Assembly: GCA_030035585.1 (NCBI GenBank)
Contig: CM057471.1
Location: 96,287,819-96,351,818 of the forward strand
Direction: 5' to 3'
Source of the DNA: Dugong dugon
Lineage: Eukaryota; Chordata; Mammalia; Sirenia; Dugongidae
Length of the DNA stretch: 64,000 nt
Positions 46,555-56,696 of this stretch are shown here, piece after piece; position 1 is the first letter of the stretch, and each line of letters starts with the position of its first letter. The translations under genes were made by a program, and so were the position numbers. The notes under the pieces are model-generated. The model did no database searches, was not told the DNA's origin, and was given only the letters and a program-made list of their open reading frames with translations.

Positions 46555-46736
46555 AGGGAGTCCTTGGCTGATAACTAAAAGGTTGGAGGTTTCAGCCTAC
46601 GAAGAGGTGCTTTGGAAGCAAGGCCTGGTGATCTACTTATAAAAAATCAGCTATTGAAAACCCTATGGAGCACAGTTCTACTCTGACACACATGGGATCA
46701 CCATGAGTTGGAGCTGACTGGATGGCAACTAGTAAA
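46555..46736 (+). mobile_element. AfroSINE, long form
   Basis: It starts GGAGTCCTTGGCTGATAACT with a shortened head, carries GGCCTGGTGATCTACTTATA and ends GACTGGATGGCAACTAGT. AGGCACTATAGG (about 46544-46555) and AGGCACTGTAGG (about 46738-46749) flank it. Confidence 0.92.
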
Positions 46737-46737
46737 G

Positions 46738-46830
46738 AGGCACTGTAGGGGGGACAGATTTGCACCAGATATAGTTCCCACCCTATCCTCCAGGAGTTTT
46801 TAATCTAGCTGGAAAGATAAAGTTTATACA
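46738..46830 (-). mobile_element. L2 LINE relic, right piece
   Basis: AGGCACTGTAGGGGGGACAG, then CACCCTATCCTCCAGGAGTTTTTAATCTAG is the usual antisense L2 order following the 44457-44487 piece. Confidence 0.55.
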
Positions 46831-47281
46831 TAAAGTTATAACATAAGAGAGTCTTTATCTGATAGTTTTATCAAAGAGAGTAAATCCTAGATGGCCTGGT
46901 GAGTCAGGGTTTCCTAGAGTGCTATGAAGAAACTTGAGCTACATCTTCAAGCATGGTGGGGAGTTGATAGGATTCAGAGGAGATAGGAGCACACTTCACC
47001 AGGAAGCATAGCCACAGCAAGCACGGTCACAGGGGAGCGCCCTACTCAGACCTCCATAGCTGGATGGCTGGAGCCAAAGGCTACTTTGGTGAGAGAGAAG
47101 TCTAGAAGGTGTGAGGTCTTTGAATAATTGCCTAAGAAATTAAGGGGCTATCATGTAAACTAGTGTTCTTAAATGGTGGGAGGTGAGAGAATGTGAATCA
47201 GGATCACTCTGGGAACTTAATCTGCAAACTGAATCTCATTCATACACACACGGGTGCAGGCGCACACGCTTGCGTGCGCAT

Positions 47282-47315
<34 letters not shown>

Positions 47316-47994
47316 ACACCTTCCTGGAGACTTTGATGGGGATTCGCCCATAATGTTCGAGACTCACTGCAGTGGGGAATCGTAAAAAGCTTTGCAGCTG
47401 GATGCAGAGAAGACGGACTTAGGCGTAAGATCAACTCTGTAACTGTGTGCACAGTTAAAGGGTCAACTTTATGTCCTAAATGAGCCTGAGCTCCTTGAAC
47501 AGGGAACCTGGGTTATTAGGGGAGTGAAACCATTTTACTTAGATCACCTGATGACAGGTGACACAAGCCAGGCAGCTGGAGTCACCTGGTGTCTCTGCAT
47601 ATCCATACGACAGTCAGGGCTGGAATAACCAGTGGGTCAGTTCTGGTATTGGGCACTGCCAGTACCAGCCCACAGGGCAACATGCCAAGGAGCTGAGGCA
47701 CCAGAAGTGGCTTATCTGACTGTGTAAAATAACATAATATGACTTTGGTACAAGCTGGGGTTCTGGATGTGAAGCTGATACTTGGATCTGCACAGACTTG
47801 GGCCATCTTGGAGCTGGAAAAGGGGCAACTTCATTTTCCACATGCAAATATCTAGGCTCAGAGAACACAGGTGGCTCAGCCAAGGTTCCTCAGCTACTTA
47901 GCAGCAAATCACCAAACTAACCTTAAGAAAAGAATGGTAGGATTAGATAGGAAAATTAAAACTTCTACAGTTGTGCCCCACCCCACCCAAGTTT
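46831..47994. other. Unique sequence with a CA repeat and a MIR scrap
   Basis: A (CA)n tract lies at 47284-47313. 47835-47905 (TTTTCCACATGCAAATATCT, GGCTCAGAGAACACAGG) weakly follows antisense MIR. Frames at 47582-47883 on the minus strand have no domain. 46900-47120 has an LTR-like feel (GTCAGGGTTTCCTAGAGTGC) but I cannot assign it. Confidence 0.45.
47284..47313. repeat. (CA)n microsatellite
   Basis: About 15 CA units are preceded by a GCGCACACGC-rich stretch that may form Z-DNA. Confidence 0.95.
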
Positions 47995-48258
47995 GCTGTT
48001 GTTGTTGGGTGCCATCGAGTTGACTCCCGACTCGTGGTGACTCCATGCACAATGGAAGAAAACACTACCCAGTCCTACACCATCCCCATGATGAATTGCA
48101 GATCATACCATTGTGATCCATATGGTTTTCACTGGCTGATTTTTGAAAGCAGATCACCAGGCCTTTCTTCCTAGACCATCTTAGTCTGGAAGCTGTTTAG
48201 CGTCATAGAACTATCATGCTGAAACCTGTTTAGCATCATAGAACTATGCTGGTTTTTG
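47995..48258 (-). mobile_element. RTE-derived SINE-like element, truncated
   Basis: The 3' end complement GTTGTTGTTGGGTGCCATCG starts it. The 5' side ends within the TTAGTCTGGAAGCTG region. A short duplication repeats CTGTTTAGCxTCATAGAACTAT at about 48195 and 48228. Confidence 0.88.
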
Positions 48259-48656
48259 GTTATATGACTTCTATTTTTAGCACCAGATACTTTGCTGCAC
48301 TTTTCAGTCTCCAGTTTGTCACCACTGAAATAGCTGTTCCTTGTTCCCCGATGTCATCTGTTCCTCATTCTCTCATTCATTCATTCTTCCATGTCTTCAT
48401 ATATTTATTCAAGAAATATTAATGGAATGTCTATTTTGTTCCAAGCAGTATACTTTCCATCCCTAACCATCCCATGATACATGTAGAGTATACTTCGAAA
48501 TAATGAAGCCTGGAAAATACTGTTTCGCACTTGACATTCGACTGGTCTTGGCAGTTAAATAAATACACCTATAGGTAATAATCAATTGCATAATTTCTAA
48601 AACTGCTATTTCAGGAACTGCTGAACAACATATATGATTTCAAACCTTCCTGATAA
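48259..48656. other. Unique sequence with a possible L2 tail
   Basis: 48361-48480 (TTCATTCATTCTTCC, then TTATTCAAGAAATATTAATGG) resembles the antisense L2 end. Nothing else is seen. Confidence 0.45.
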
Positions 48657-48670
48657 CTCATGCAAATTTT

Positions 48671-48860
48671 TTTTCGTTTTTTTTTTTTTTAATTGTCCTT
48701 TGATGAAGGTTTACAGGGCAAATTAGTTTCTCATTAAACAATTAATACACATATTGTTTTGTGACATTTGTTGCCAACCCCACAACATGTAGCTCAATTG
48801 GCATAACACAGTTTATAAGGAATATGTTCTACCTCCTACTTTGGTGAGTAGTGTCTGGGG
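48671..48860 (-). mobile_element. Short L1 with 5' inversion (twin priming)
   Basis: 48671-48785 is antisense L1 3' end with a T-run tail and GTTTACAGGGCAAATTAGTTTCTC. 48786-48860 (CTCAATTGGCATAACACAG to TAGTGTCTGGGG) is L1 3' UTR sequence in the opposite direction, the complement of about 1775-1845. TCATGCAAA occurs on both sides (about 48658-48666 and 48861-48869). An inverted 5' piece inside one target duplication is the signature of twin priming. Confidence 0.85.
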
Positions 48861-50245
48861 TCATGCAAAGTTTTTAACTGCAGTTTAGAAATAATCTGGC
48901 CCAATATCCTAATTTTGGAAAGGTCCCCAAGCAGGACCAGGCTATAAACCTCCTGACTTCTTCTCCAATGTTCTTTCTACCTCATCAAGCTTCTGCTTTG
49001 AAATTATCTTCTTTGCAGTCTTCTTTGAAAGTAAAGCCCGTTTTCTTTCTGAGTAAAGCATCCTCACTTTCAAATATTTCTTTGAAGGCTAATGTATTTA
49101 ATCTCTGGTGAGGTTGTTCAAACCCAGGCAGCCTGTGCTGTTGTACCCAGAGAACATACTGTTTTAGCACTTACGTTTTCTAGGTGCGAAGTGGGTTGAC
49201 AATATCAAGGATGGTGCCCACAGCATGGGTGGCGTCTTTTGTCTGAGTGCTTTCTGTCTCTAATTCCTTATGCAGACAGCACAGGCTTTATCTACACACT
49301 GCCAGGCTGGTCCCGGGGATTAAATTAGATGATGTGTGTAAAAGTGCTTTACAAACTGGAAGTAGTCTGCAAGTGTAAGAGATTGCTATAGTCTCTAAAG
49401 GAAGGCCATGTGGAATATTCATCTTTGTCTCCTGGGTACCTAGCAGAGTTTATTCAATAAGTATCTGTCGAAAGCAATGAATGAAAGACTTGTCGAATGT
49501 CATATTGAAAGCCAGGGTTTGGGAGTCAAGCATGTCACGAAGTCTTTGTGCCAAAAATTATATCCAAGGGAAAAAAAGGTAAAGTGACATTGTTGTGTAT
49601 CTTATTTAATACGACCAAATAAGGCCTTTCTCTGCACTGTTTGGTCCATCTGAAAACCAATTGCCTCTCGTTTTTGTGTGGTTTCTAGTGCTTTCTTTGC
49701 CAAGCCCAAGCACTTTCCAGCTCCCAGGGTTTGCCGAGTTGGATCTTAAGTGAGCCGCTAGCCCTGGCTTGTTTCTGCGAGTTGTCAGGCATAGATAAAG
49801 GCATGGGGGGATTTGTCCATTGCTTTGAGAGAGGGAGCCTGTCAGAAACACAATCAGCTGCAGTCAGCCTTTAGCAACTCTCTCCCACACTGGTCCCAAA
49901 GGGAACGTTTGTGTGTGTGTTTGCTTTGATTTTGAGAACTAAACACCCCTTTTGACATTACGTGTGGCAGCTCCTTAACATTGGGTGCTTCAGAAATGAT
50001 GCCGTGGGCCCATGACGCAAGGCACTGCCTTGCTTTAGAAACAGGAAGAAAAGGGATCTGAAGGGGAGCTCTGAAGAGCAGATGGGGAGGGATTAAAGTA
50101 TTTCAGAAAGAACAAAGCTCTGACAATACTAAGGGACACCCCAGAACTAGGAGGGATTACCAAATTCTACTGCCTGTTGCCTTTTTTGTCCTACTACAGA
50201 GGATCCAGAGCCTCTGAGTGTTGTTGCCCTGGGATCATCCCCCAT
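48861..50245. other. Unique sequence, no gene recognised
   Basis: 48885-48985 and 49290-49400 weakly resemble MIR (antisense and sense). 49620-49900 and 49930-50050 are non-repetitive and somewhat GC-rich with retained CpG (GGGCCCATGACGCAAGGC). Frames show no domain. Confidence 0.45.
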
Positions 50246-50610
50246 GCTGTTGTTGCTAGTTGTTGCGAAGTCAGCTTTGACTCATGGCAACCTCTTGTAC
50301 AGCAGAACAAAACATTGCCTGGTCCTCACCATCTTTGTGATCGTTGGTATGTTTGAGTCCATTGTTGTGGCTGTTGTGTAGTGCTGTCTAACCTAGGGGG
50401 CTCATCTTGTAGCACTATATCAGACAGTACTCTGTTGTGATTCATAAGGTTTTCATTGGAACTAGATTGCCAGGCCTTTCTTCCTAGTCTGAGTCTGGAA
50501 GCTCTACTGAAACCTCTCCATCATGGGTAACCCTGAAATACTGGTGGCATAGCTTCCAGCATCACAGCAACATGCAAGCAATCACAGTACAACAAAGTGA
50601 CAGACGGGTC
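50246..50610 (-). mobile_element. RTE-derived internally deleted element
   Basis: CTGTTGTTGCTAGTTGTTGC starts the complement of the 3' end. The 5' end side has GCATAGCTTCCAGCATCACA and GTGACAGACGGGTC but lacks the final GGTGG. Confidence 0.88.
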
Positions 50611-51756
50611 TTCCCCTATAGCAACATCAAAAAGTCTTGGGTCACTTTGGGTGCGAACTAGTTTCCTGGAGGCAAATTGACCTAGATGGATTCTCCCCTC
50701 TCCTGGCACCAGTCAGCAAAGAAGCACAGAGGATATACTGAATATATTGCCTCTCTTTTCAAAGGAGGTGTAACCGGGTTTCAAATATGATTTTCCAGCA
50801 GAGCAAAACAGTAACAAAAGCCCTCGGTGACAAAGTTTGCATTTTGATCAGAGCACCGTCAATCTTTTAAATATATTCTGCTGAGTACATACATGAGTAG
50901 CATTTTATTAACAAGACAAGGGCATTGCAGGCATGTCCCGACCCCCAATACTTCTGTGAGGAACACCTTGTTTGTGAGGTGACATGAGCATTAGCATAAG
51001 CAAATGGAGTGTAGCAGTCCCAGGCTCTGACTTGGTTCCCCTCTCTTTATTTATGTAGATTGATTTATTGATTGATTATTGGGAGTGTTTGTATTGTCCA
51101 TCCCAAGGGCACTTCACCAAGGAAGCTCCCCATCTCCAGCCACATCCTTCCCAAAACCTTTTCCTCCCTCTCCACTCCTTTGAGTCCTTCTTCTTTGGAA
51201 ATTCAACAGCGGAATTTTTCTCCCCAGCATCTCTATGGTGAGTTCTGCCTGCATCGGAAGGCTTTGTTGCCATGGCAGTGAGCCTCCTCTGCCAGGAGCA
51301 GGCGATTTCGAAAGAGGGGATTGTTGCGGTCAGAGGGAGGGGATGAAAAGTCGTTGAAGTCGGCCTATCATTAAGCATGCAGTACCAGAGCTGCTATCTC
51401 TCACAAGAGCACCCAGTGCTCTTTAAATCCCAGCCCCTCTGAGATGGAATGAAGCAGGAGAGGTAAACGTCTAAGCCATCCTTCCCAGATGAAGCCTGCC
51501 CCAGCCCAGCCCAGGGAGCGTCCTCTGACTCCAGCTGCCGCCTCTCACCTGCGCCTTTTCCTCCTCTGACCTCCTCTCCTTTGCCCCGTTCCATCTTGAA
51601 AACAAGGCTTCAGAGAATGACCCCAGTATAGGAGGAGTTGGGATGAGGTAATATCTGTCCTTCAAAGAGGAAAGAACATATACTTAATTATTTTTCAGGT
51701 TGTTGGCCATTCACCAGTTGGAATGAGAGTCAAGTATAAAGCATGTCTTATAGGTA
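50611..51756. promoter_or_regulatory. Unique sequence with a candidate regulatory core
   Basis: 51100-51400 is non-repetitive and CpG-containing. GTTGCCATGGCAG at 51266-51278 is an almost perfect RFX palindrome. CAGCGGAATTTTTC and CGATTTCGAAAG lie nearby. The minus frame 51378-51076 and those at 51394-51665 have no domain and are probably chance. Confidence 0.35.
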
Positions 51757-51962
51757 GTGCAAAGTTCCCTAGGTGACAATAGACAGTTTGCTCTCAATCA
51801 CTAATCTAAAGGTTGGTAGTTCTAACCCATCCAGTGGTACCAGGAAGAAAGGCCTGGCTTTCTATAAAGATAACAGCCAAGAAAATCCTATGGAGCAGTT
51901 CTGCTCTGTAACACATGGGGTCGCCATGAGTTGAAAGTGTCTTGATGGCAAAGACCTTTTTG
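51757..51962 (+). mobile_element. AfroSINE, long form
   Basis: AAAGTTCCCTAGGTGACAAT starts it. The GGTTGGTAGTTCTAACCC box B and GTCGCCATGAGTTGAAAGTG end are visible. It is followed within about 10 bases by another copy. Confidence 0.92.
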
Positions 51963-51971
51963 TTTTGGGTA

Positions 51972-52166
51972 GGTGGCACAAATTATTAAACACTCAGCTG
52001 CTAACCAAAAGGTTGGCAGTTTGAATCTACCCAGAGGCACCTCGGAAGAAAGTCCTGGCAATCTACTTATGAAAGATTACAGGCAGTGAAAACCTTTTGG
52101 AGTACAGTTCCACTCTGAAACACGTGGAGTCACCACAAGTCAGAATCGACTCAACGACAACTGGTA
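51972..52166 (+). mobile_element. AfroSINE, long form (tandem neighbour)
   Basis: This head-to-tail neighbour starts at AGGTGGCACAAATTATTAAA, has GGTTGGCAGTTTGAATCTAC and ends GAATCGACTCAACGACAACT. It probably inserted into the T/G-rich tail of the preceding copy. Confidence 0.93.
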
Positions 52167-53189
52167 ATGATATCATTAGCCCTTTGAAACATGGCGGGTA
52201 GCCAACCTGGATGATATTGGAAAGAAGAAAATGACCACACTTTCACAGGAAGCAATGACTTTTATCTACTATTACACAGCCCAATAGGATCTGTTTCTTG
52301 AGGTCCAAGGAAGCCCAGAAAGTAGGATCCTCTAAGAGTTAATGTGAGAGTCAGCAAGTCCTAATTTCCCGATGCATGGGAGACCTTGCAATGTGGCTGA
52401 GTCATGTGAGTTTTCCTGGAGCTTTGAGTTCAGTGCCTTCATCTGTGAAATGGGCTTGTTTGGAGTATCGAACACTGCCCCATGAGCTAGAGCTCCTTCT
52501 AAAGTCCAACTAGAAAGTATGATAGCTCTAAAATGTTTTGGGCTCCACTTCAGGAAGGGTCTTGGCTCTTACAGTTGATAAAATCTGAGAAGCACCAGGT
52601 TGACAAGCTCCCCAGAAAGTCTGTCCTGAAGGAAGAGTTTTGATGCTTCTTCCACTGTGTGAGTATTTTTCTCTGCCTCTGCCAGGAAGATGCTCTCAAT
52701 GACTGTACCACTAGTGTTCCTGGTCCCCAGCCCTGTGGCTTCTGTTCTGGTGCCTGTCGCCAGAAGGTACATATTTATCTAGTGGCTGTGAAGCCTTCCT
52801 CCATGACAGCACACTGTGCCTGGGTCTGCCACTGTGATGGCATAGAGCGAAATACAATAAATATTTGCTATCTATGCTGCCTCTACTTCTTCTCCTTCCA
52901 CTCACTGCCTGGTCCGCTCCACTTTGAGTTCTGGCTCATCAAATGCTTACTCCATCAAAGCAGCATTTACTGTAATCTGATTCAAGTCCGTAGTCCAGTT
53001 AATTGTATTGTGCCAATGTCAGGTTCCTGGTTTTGATATTGTACTACAGTTAAGGAAGATGTTACCATTGGGGAAGTCTAGGTGATGGGTAAATGGGAAC
53101 TCTCTGTACTAACAACTACCGGTGGGTCTATAGTTAGTTCACAGTACCTGTCATTAAACACTCAGTGAAACATCTCTCCTGTGGTCAAG
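52167..53189. other. Unique sequence, no gene recognised
   Basis: A MIR-like sense string occurs at 52430-52470 (GTTCAGTGCCTTCATCTGTG). The 125-codon frame 52659-53036 (plus) is Cys-rich but has no domain I recognise and no visible splice context, so I do not call it a gene. Confidence 0.45.
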
Positions 53190-54782
53190 CCAATGGTCAT
53201 TTTTAGTTCTCACCTCATTTGACAATTTTTGTCTACTCCCTCTTTCTTGAAATGTTCTCTTTCCTTGGCTTCCTCCATACCACACCCTCTTGTTTTTCTC
53301 CGACCACTGTAGTCACGATCACTCTAGTCACACTTTCTTAGTCTACTTCACAGATAAAGGTCCAGCCCTTTGTCAAGTCCCCTCCTAGTCCCACTGCTCT
53401 TCCTGAGGCTCTTGCGTCCACAGTCCTGGCATCATGACCACTACTACAAAGACGAGTCACAAATGCACACCTCCAGCCCAGACCAATTCCATGTAGCCAG
53501 GTTTTACCTTGGGTACTGCAAAGGCACCTCCATCTCAACATGGCCAACTCCTACTTCTTCCGATAGCCTCTCCCTCAGCTCCCACCAGCAGCATGCTTCT
53601 TTTGAGTATTTCCCATCTCAGTGACTGACCTTCATTTACCAAGTTCAACAAGCAGAAAACTATATACACTATCCATCTTTACCACCAACCAGTATCTGTG
53701 TGAGCCACTGTCATCTCCCTTAGATGATTGCAACAGCCTTTCAGCTGCTCCCACTCTCACCCCACTGCCATCCATGCTCTACACAACAGCCAGAGTATTC
53801 TCGGTAACGTGCAAATCTGGATCATGCTATCCTCGGCTTAAAACCTTTAATGGCTTCCCGTTGCTTTTAGGAAAAAAAAATTGAAATCCTTCCACTGGTC
53901 TGCAAGATCCTGCATGGTCTGGCTCATACCCAATTCCCCTTATTACGCTCCCATTGGTTAATGCACTGTAGCCACGCTGGACTTCTTTAAGCCCCTCAAA
54001 CATGTTCTGCTCCCTCCTGCCACAGGGCTGTACACTCTATGCTGTGCTCCCTATGCCCAGAATGATTTCCCTCCTTCCTTCACTTAGTTAATCCTTACTT
54101 ATCTTCAGGTCATGACTCAAAGGTCAACCCCACATGAAGCCTTTTACCAGCCCTCCAGATCAGCGCAAATCTTTCTATTACAAGCCCTTATTCAAAGCAG
54201 ATATTCAGCAGAACATTCGTTGCAAAAATTGAAATATTTCGGAACAAGTTGGCCAATAGCCTGAGTCCACTCACTGCCTTCAGCCACTACAAGGTTACCT
54301 CTAGCCATGACATGGAGCCTTCATGAGCTAAGATCTATATAGGTTCTGGTTAGTCAGGTGCCTGCTAAATATTTTGAATCTCTTTCCTGTTCTTATGCAT
54401 CAGGTACCTATCCTCTACTGCATTTATCACACTTGTAATTTTATGTCTATTCTGAGATTATTTGAGTAATATCTCCCCACTGTAATTTCTATGAAGGTGA
54501 GGACCATGTTCACTGTTATCATCCCAAATATCTAACATAGTTGCCGTTGAGTTGATTCTGCCTCATGGTGACCCCGTGGGTGACAGAGTAGAACTGTGCT
54601 CATAGGGCTTTCAATGGCTGATTTTTTGGAAGCAGACCACCAGGCCTTTCTTCTGAGGCACCTCTGGATGGACTGGAACCTCCAGCCTTTCGGTTAGCAG
54701 CCAAGTGTGGTAACCATTTGCACCACCCAGGAACTCTAATGTGGAATAACTACCCAATAAGTATGTGTTGAATAAATGAATA
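53190..54782 (+). mobile_element. L2 LINE, 3' part
   Basis: This old LINE in sense direction shows the usual order: TGATTGCAACAGCCTTTCAG (about 53725), TTAATGGCTTCCCGTTGC (about 53848), GGTCTGCAAGATCCTGCATGG, TTCACTTAGTTAATCC, AATTTCTATGAAGGTGAGG (about 54484) and the terminal TGTTGAATAAATGAAT. No frame is intact. An AfroSINE lies at 54541-54734. Confidence 0.88.
54541..54734 (-). mobile_element. AfroSINE in L2
   Basis: This inverted long-form copy runs from TTGCCGTTGAGTTGATTCTG to CATTTGCACCACCCAGGAAC. TCTAACATAG and TCTAATGTGG flank it (54531-54540 and 54735-54744), an old target duplication. Confidence 0.94.
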
Positions 54783-55480
54783 ACTTAAGTGCACGAGTGC
54801 ACCTTTCTCAGGTATCAGTCACTTTGACACCTGAGTACCACGAAGATAGAATGACTAGCTAAAGGGAGCATAGGGTGATGGTAGGGACAGAGCCCCTCAG
54901 GGCTGCAGATTCCCCATCCAGGGCTCTCTCCATACTCTACCCTTGAAGACTTACAGAAGATACTTTTTGTCATCCCCCAGCCCTGGGTCATTCCTGTACT
55001 CCCAGACTCTCGAGATGCCCATATCCTCACCCTGTCCCCATGACCCAGTTTAAGACTTTGAAATGCAAGCATTGCTGACCGAATCTGTGTGTGACATTCC
55101 CCTGTTTTCTAAATAAAAGATAAAATCAGAATGGCCATGTATATGCTGTCTCCAAATAGTGCTTTATTTAGGAGGAGAAGGTGTTAGTTATTACTGGCGT
55201 TTAACATTTGTTGAGTGAACAAAATCTACTGAACAATGAAGTGAACACAGAATTAAGGCGTTCCTGCTTGATGTGTGTTGCTATCTAAATTAGGCCCAGA
55301 CGAGCCACTAATTTGCAGAAAAGATTGATCTGGCAAGAGCTTGTTCACAACGCATAAAACATGTTGCAATAGGTGGGGGAGGATTTGCCTTGAGAAAAGG
55401 GGATATTGCGATCAGGACTTAGAGATAACCCCTAGACCATTTAAAAATAGCAAAATGATGCATAAATTCTGTGTGAGTCC
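54783..55480. promoter_or_regulatory. Unique sequence with a candidate conserved core
   Basis: 55190-55400 is non-repetitive and reads as constrained. It has CTAAATTAGG and CACTAATTTGCAG homeobox/POU-like strings and several CpGs in AT-rich surroundings. 54840-55080 shows nothing specific. Function is inference. Confidence 0.35.
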
Positions 55481-55499
55481 TTAGAAACAGAAAAACAAA

Positions 55500-55661
55500 A
55501 CGAAACAAACCCATTGCTGTGGAGTCGATTCTGGCTCATAGCGACCCTATAGGACAGAGAAGAACTCCCCACTGGGTTTCCAAGGAGTGGCTGGTGGATT
55601 CGAACTGCTGACCTTTTTTGGTTGGCAGCTGAGCTCTTAACCACTGCACCACAAGGGCTCC
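55500..55661 (-). mobile_element. AfroSINE, short form
   Basis: GCTGTGGAGTCGATTCTGGC, then GGATTCGAACTGCTGACC and CTCTTAACCACTGCACCAC mark an inverted copy. CTTAGAAACAGAAAA and CCTAGAAATAGAAAA flank it. Confidence 0.95.
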
Positions 55662-55971
55662 TAGAAATAGAAAAGACTTGGAAAAATTGTATTGTTTTTC
55701 CTTGCAGGATTTTCACTGAGTCCACGGATTCCTACTGAGCCACAGGCAGCCCTGTGTCTCCTGCCAGCCACACATGTAGAAGTCCAGTGGCTTTCAGAAA
55801 GCATCCCATTTTAAATGACTACATTCCCAGAAATAATGACTACATACTTTTTCCTCTCAGAACAATTATAATATAGGTAGAATTTAAAGAAAGAGCCCTC
55901 TTTATTTCTGACTCCTCTTTTTATGCATGGGGTAGACTGAGTCTCCCTAGGTCTGATCAGTTTCCATGCGT

Positions 55972-56399
55972 TGTGAATTGAATTGTGTTCTCCTACCCAC
56001 AAAATATGTCTTGGAATCCTAACCCTTCTATCTGTAGATGTAATCCCATTTTGGAATAGGGATTTCTTTGTTGTATTAATAAGGCTGTATCAGTGTAGGG
56101 TGTGTCTTAAATCTAACCACTTTTGAGATATAAAAGGAGCAGATTAGGCATAGAGAAGCCAGCACAAACAGGGGAAAGATAGATGCCATGTGGAGATTGC
56201 CAAGGAACTGAGGAACACTGGGGCTAGAGAAGCTGTGACAAGGATCTCCCCCCAGAGCTGACAGAGGGAGAGCCTTCCCATAGACCTGGTGCTCTGAATT
56301 TGAACTTCTAGCCTCCTAAACTGGGAGAAAATAAAATTCTGTTCAGTAAGCCACCCACTTGTGGTATTTCTGTTACAGCAATGCTAGATAACTAAGACG
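55972..56399 (+). mobile_element. MaLR-like solo LTR
   Basis: It starts TGTGAATTGAATTGTGTTC, has a GAGATATAAAAGGAGC TATA-like site near 56128, a polyadenylation signal in GAGAAAATAAAATTCTG near 56325 and the end GCTAGATAACTAAGACG. The 3' end matches the 33058 copy closely. No internal genes. Confidence 0.82.
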
Positions 56400-56499
56400 C
56401 CATGGAATCCCAGTTGCCCAAGCAAAGACAACACATGACTTTAGTAAGTTCTGAACTAAATCCAAAGCATCATGGTAATTCCAGAAAATTGGAGCAGAC

Positions 56500-56696
56500 T
56501 CTGTCCTGGGAGTCAAGGTTCTGCTTAACTGGTCCTGCCACCCACTTGGGCAAGTCATTTATCCTCTCTGAACCCATTTCTTTGTCTGAGAATCGGACTT
56601 CATAATGCCTAGCCTCCTGGGTTGTTGCAAGAAATAAATAAAGTAATATTCATAGAGAATCTGGCATATGGCTTGGAACACATGCTGGCTATGTTC
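56500..56696 (+). mobile_element. MIR SINE
   Basis: GGGAGTCAAGGTTCTGC, then CACTTGGGCAAGTCATTTATC and CCTGGGTTGTTGCAAG follow the MIR order, ending GAATCTGGCATATGGC. Confidence 0.8.

Noticed and set aside
48100..48255. Tandem repeat from the doubled CTGTTTAGC-type string
   Set aside because: It is only two short units inside a truncated RTE-derived element, likely a small local duplication.
51076..51378. 100-codon minus-strand frame over the candidate regulatory stretch
   Set aside because: No domain is visible and the composition is low-complexity basic, so I favour chance over a gene.
52659..53036. 125-codon plus-strand Cys-rich frame
   Set aside because: No recognisable domain, no Kozak or splice context, and nearby sequence is ordinary unique DNA.
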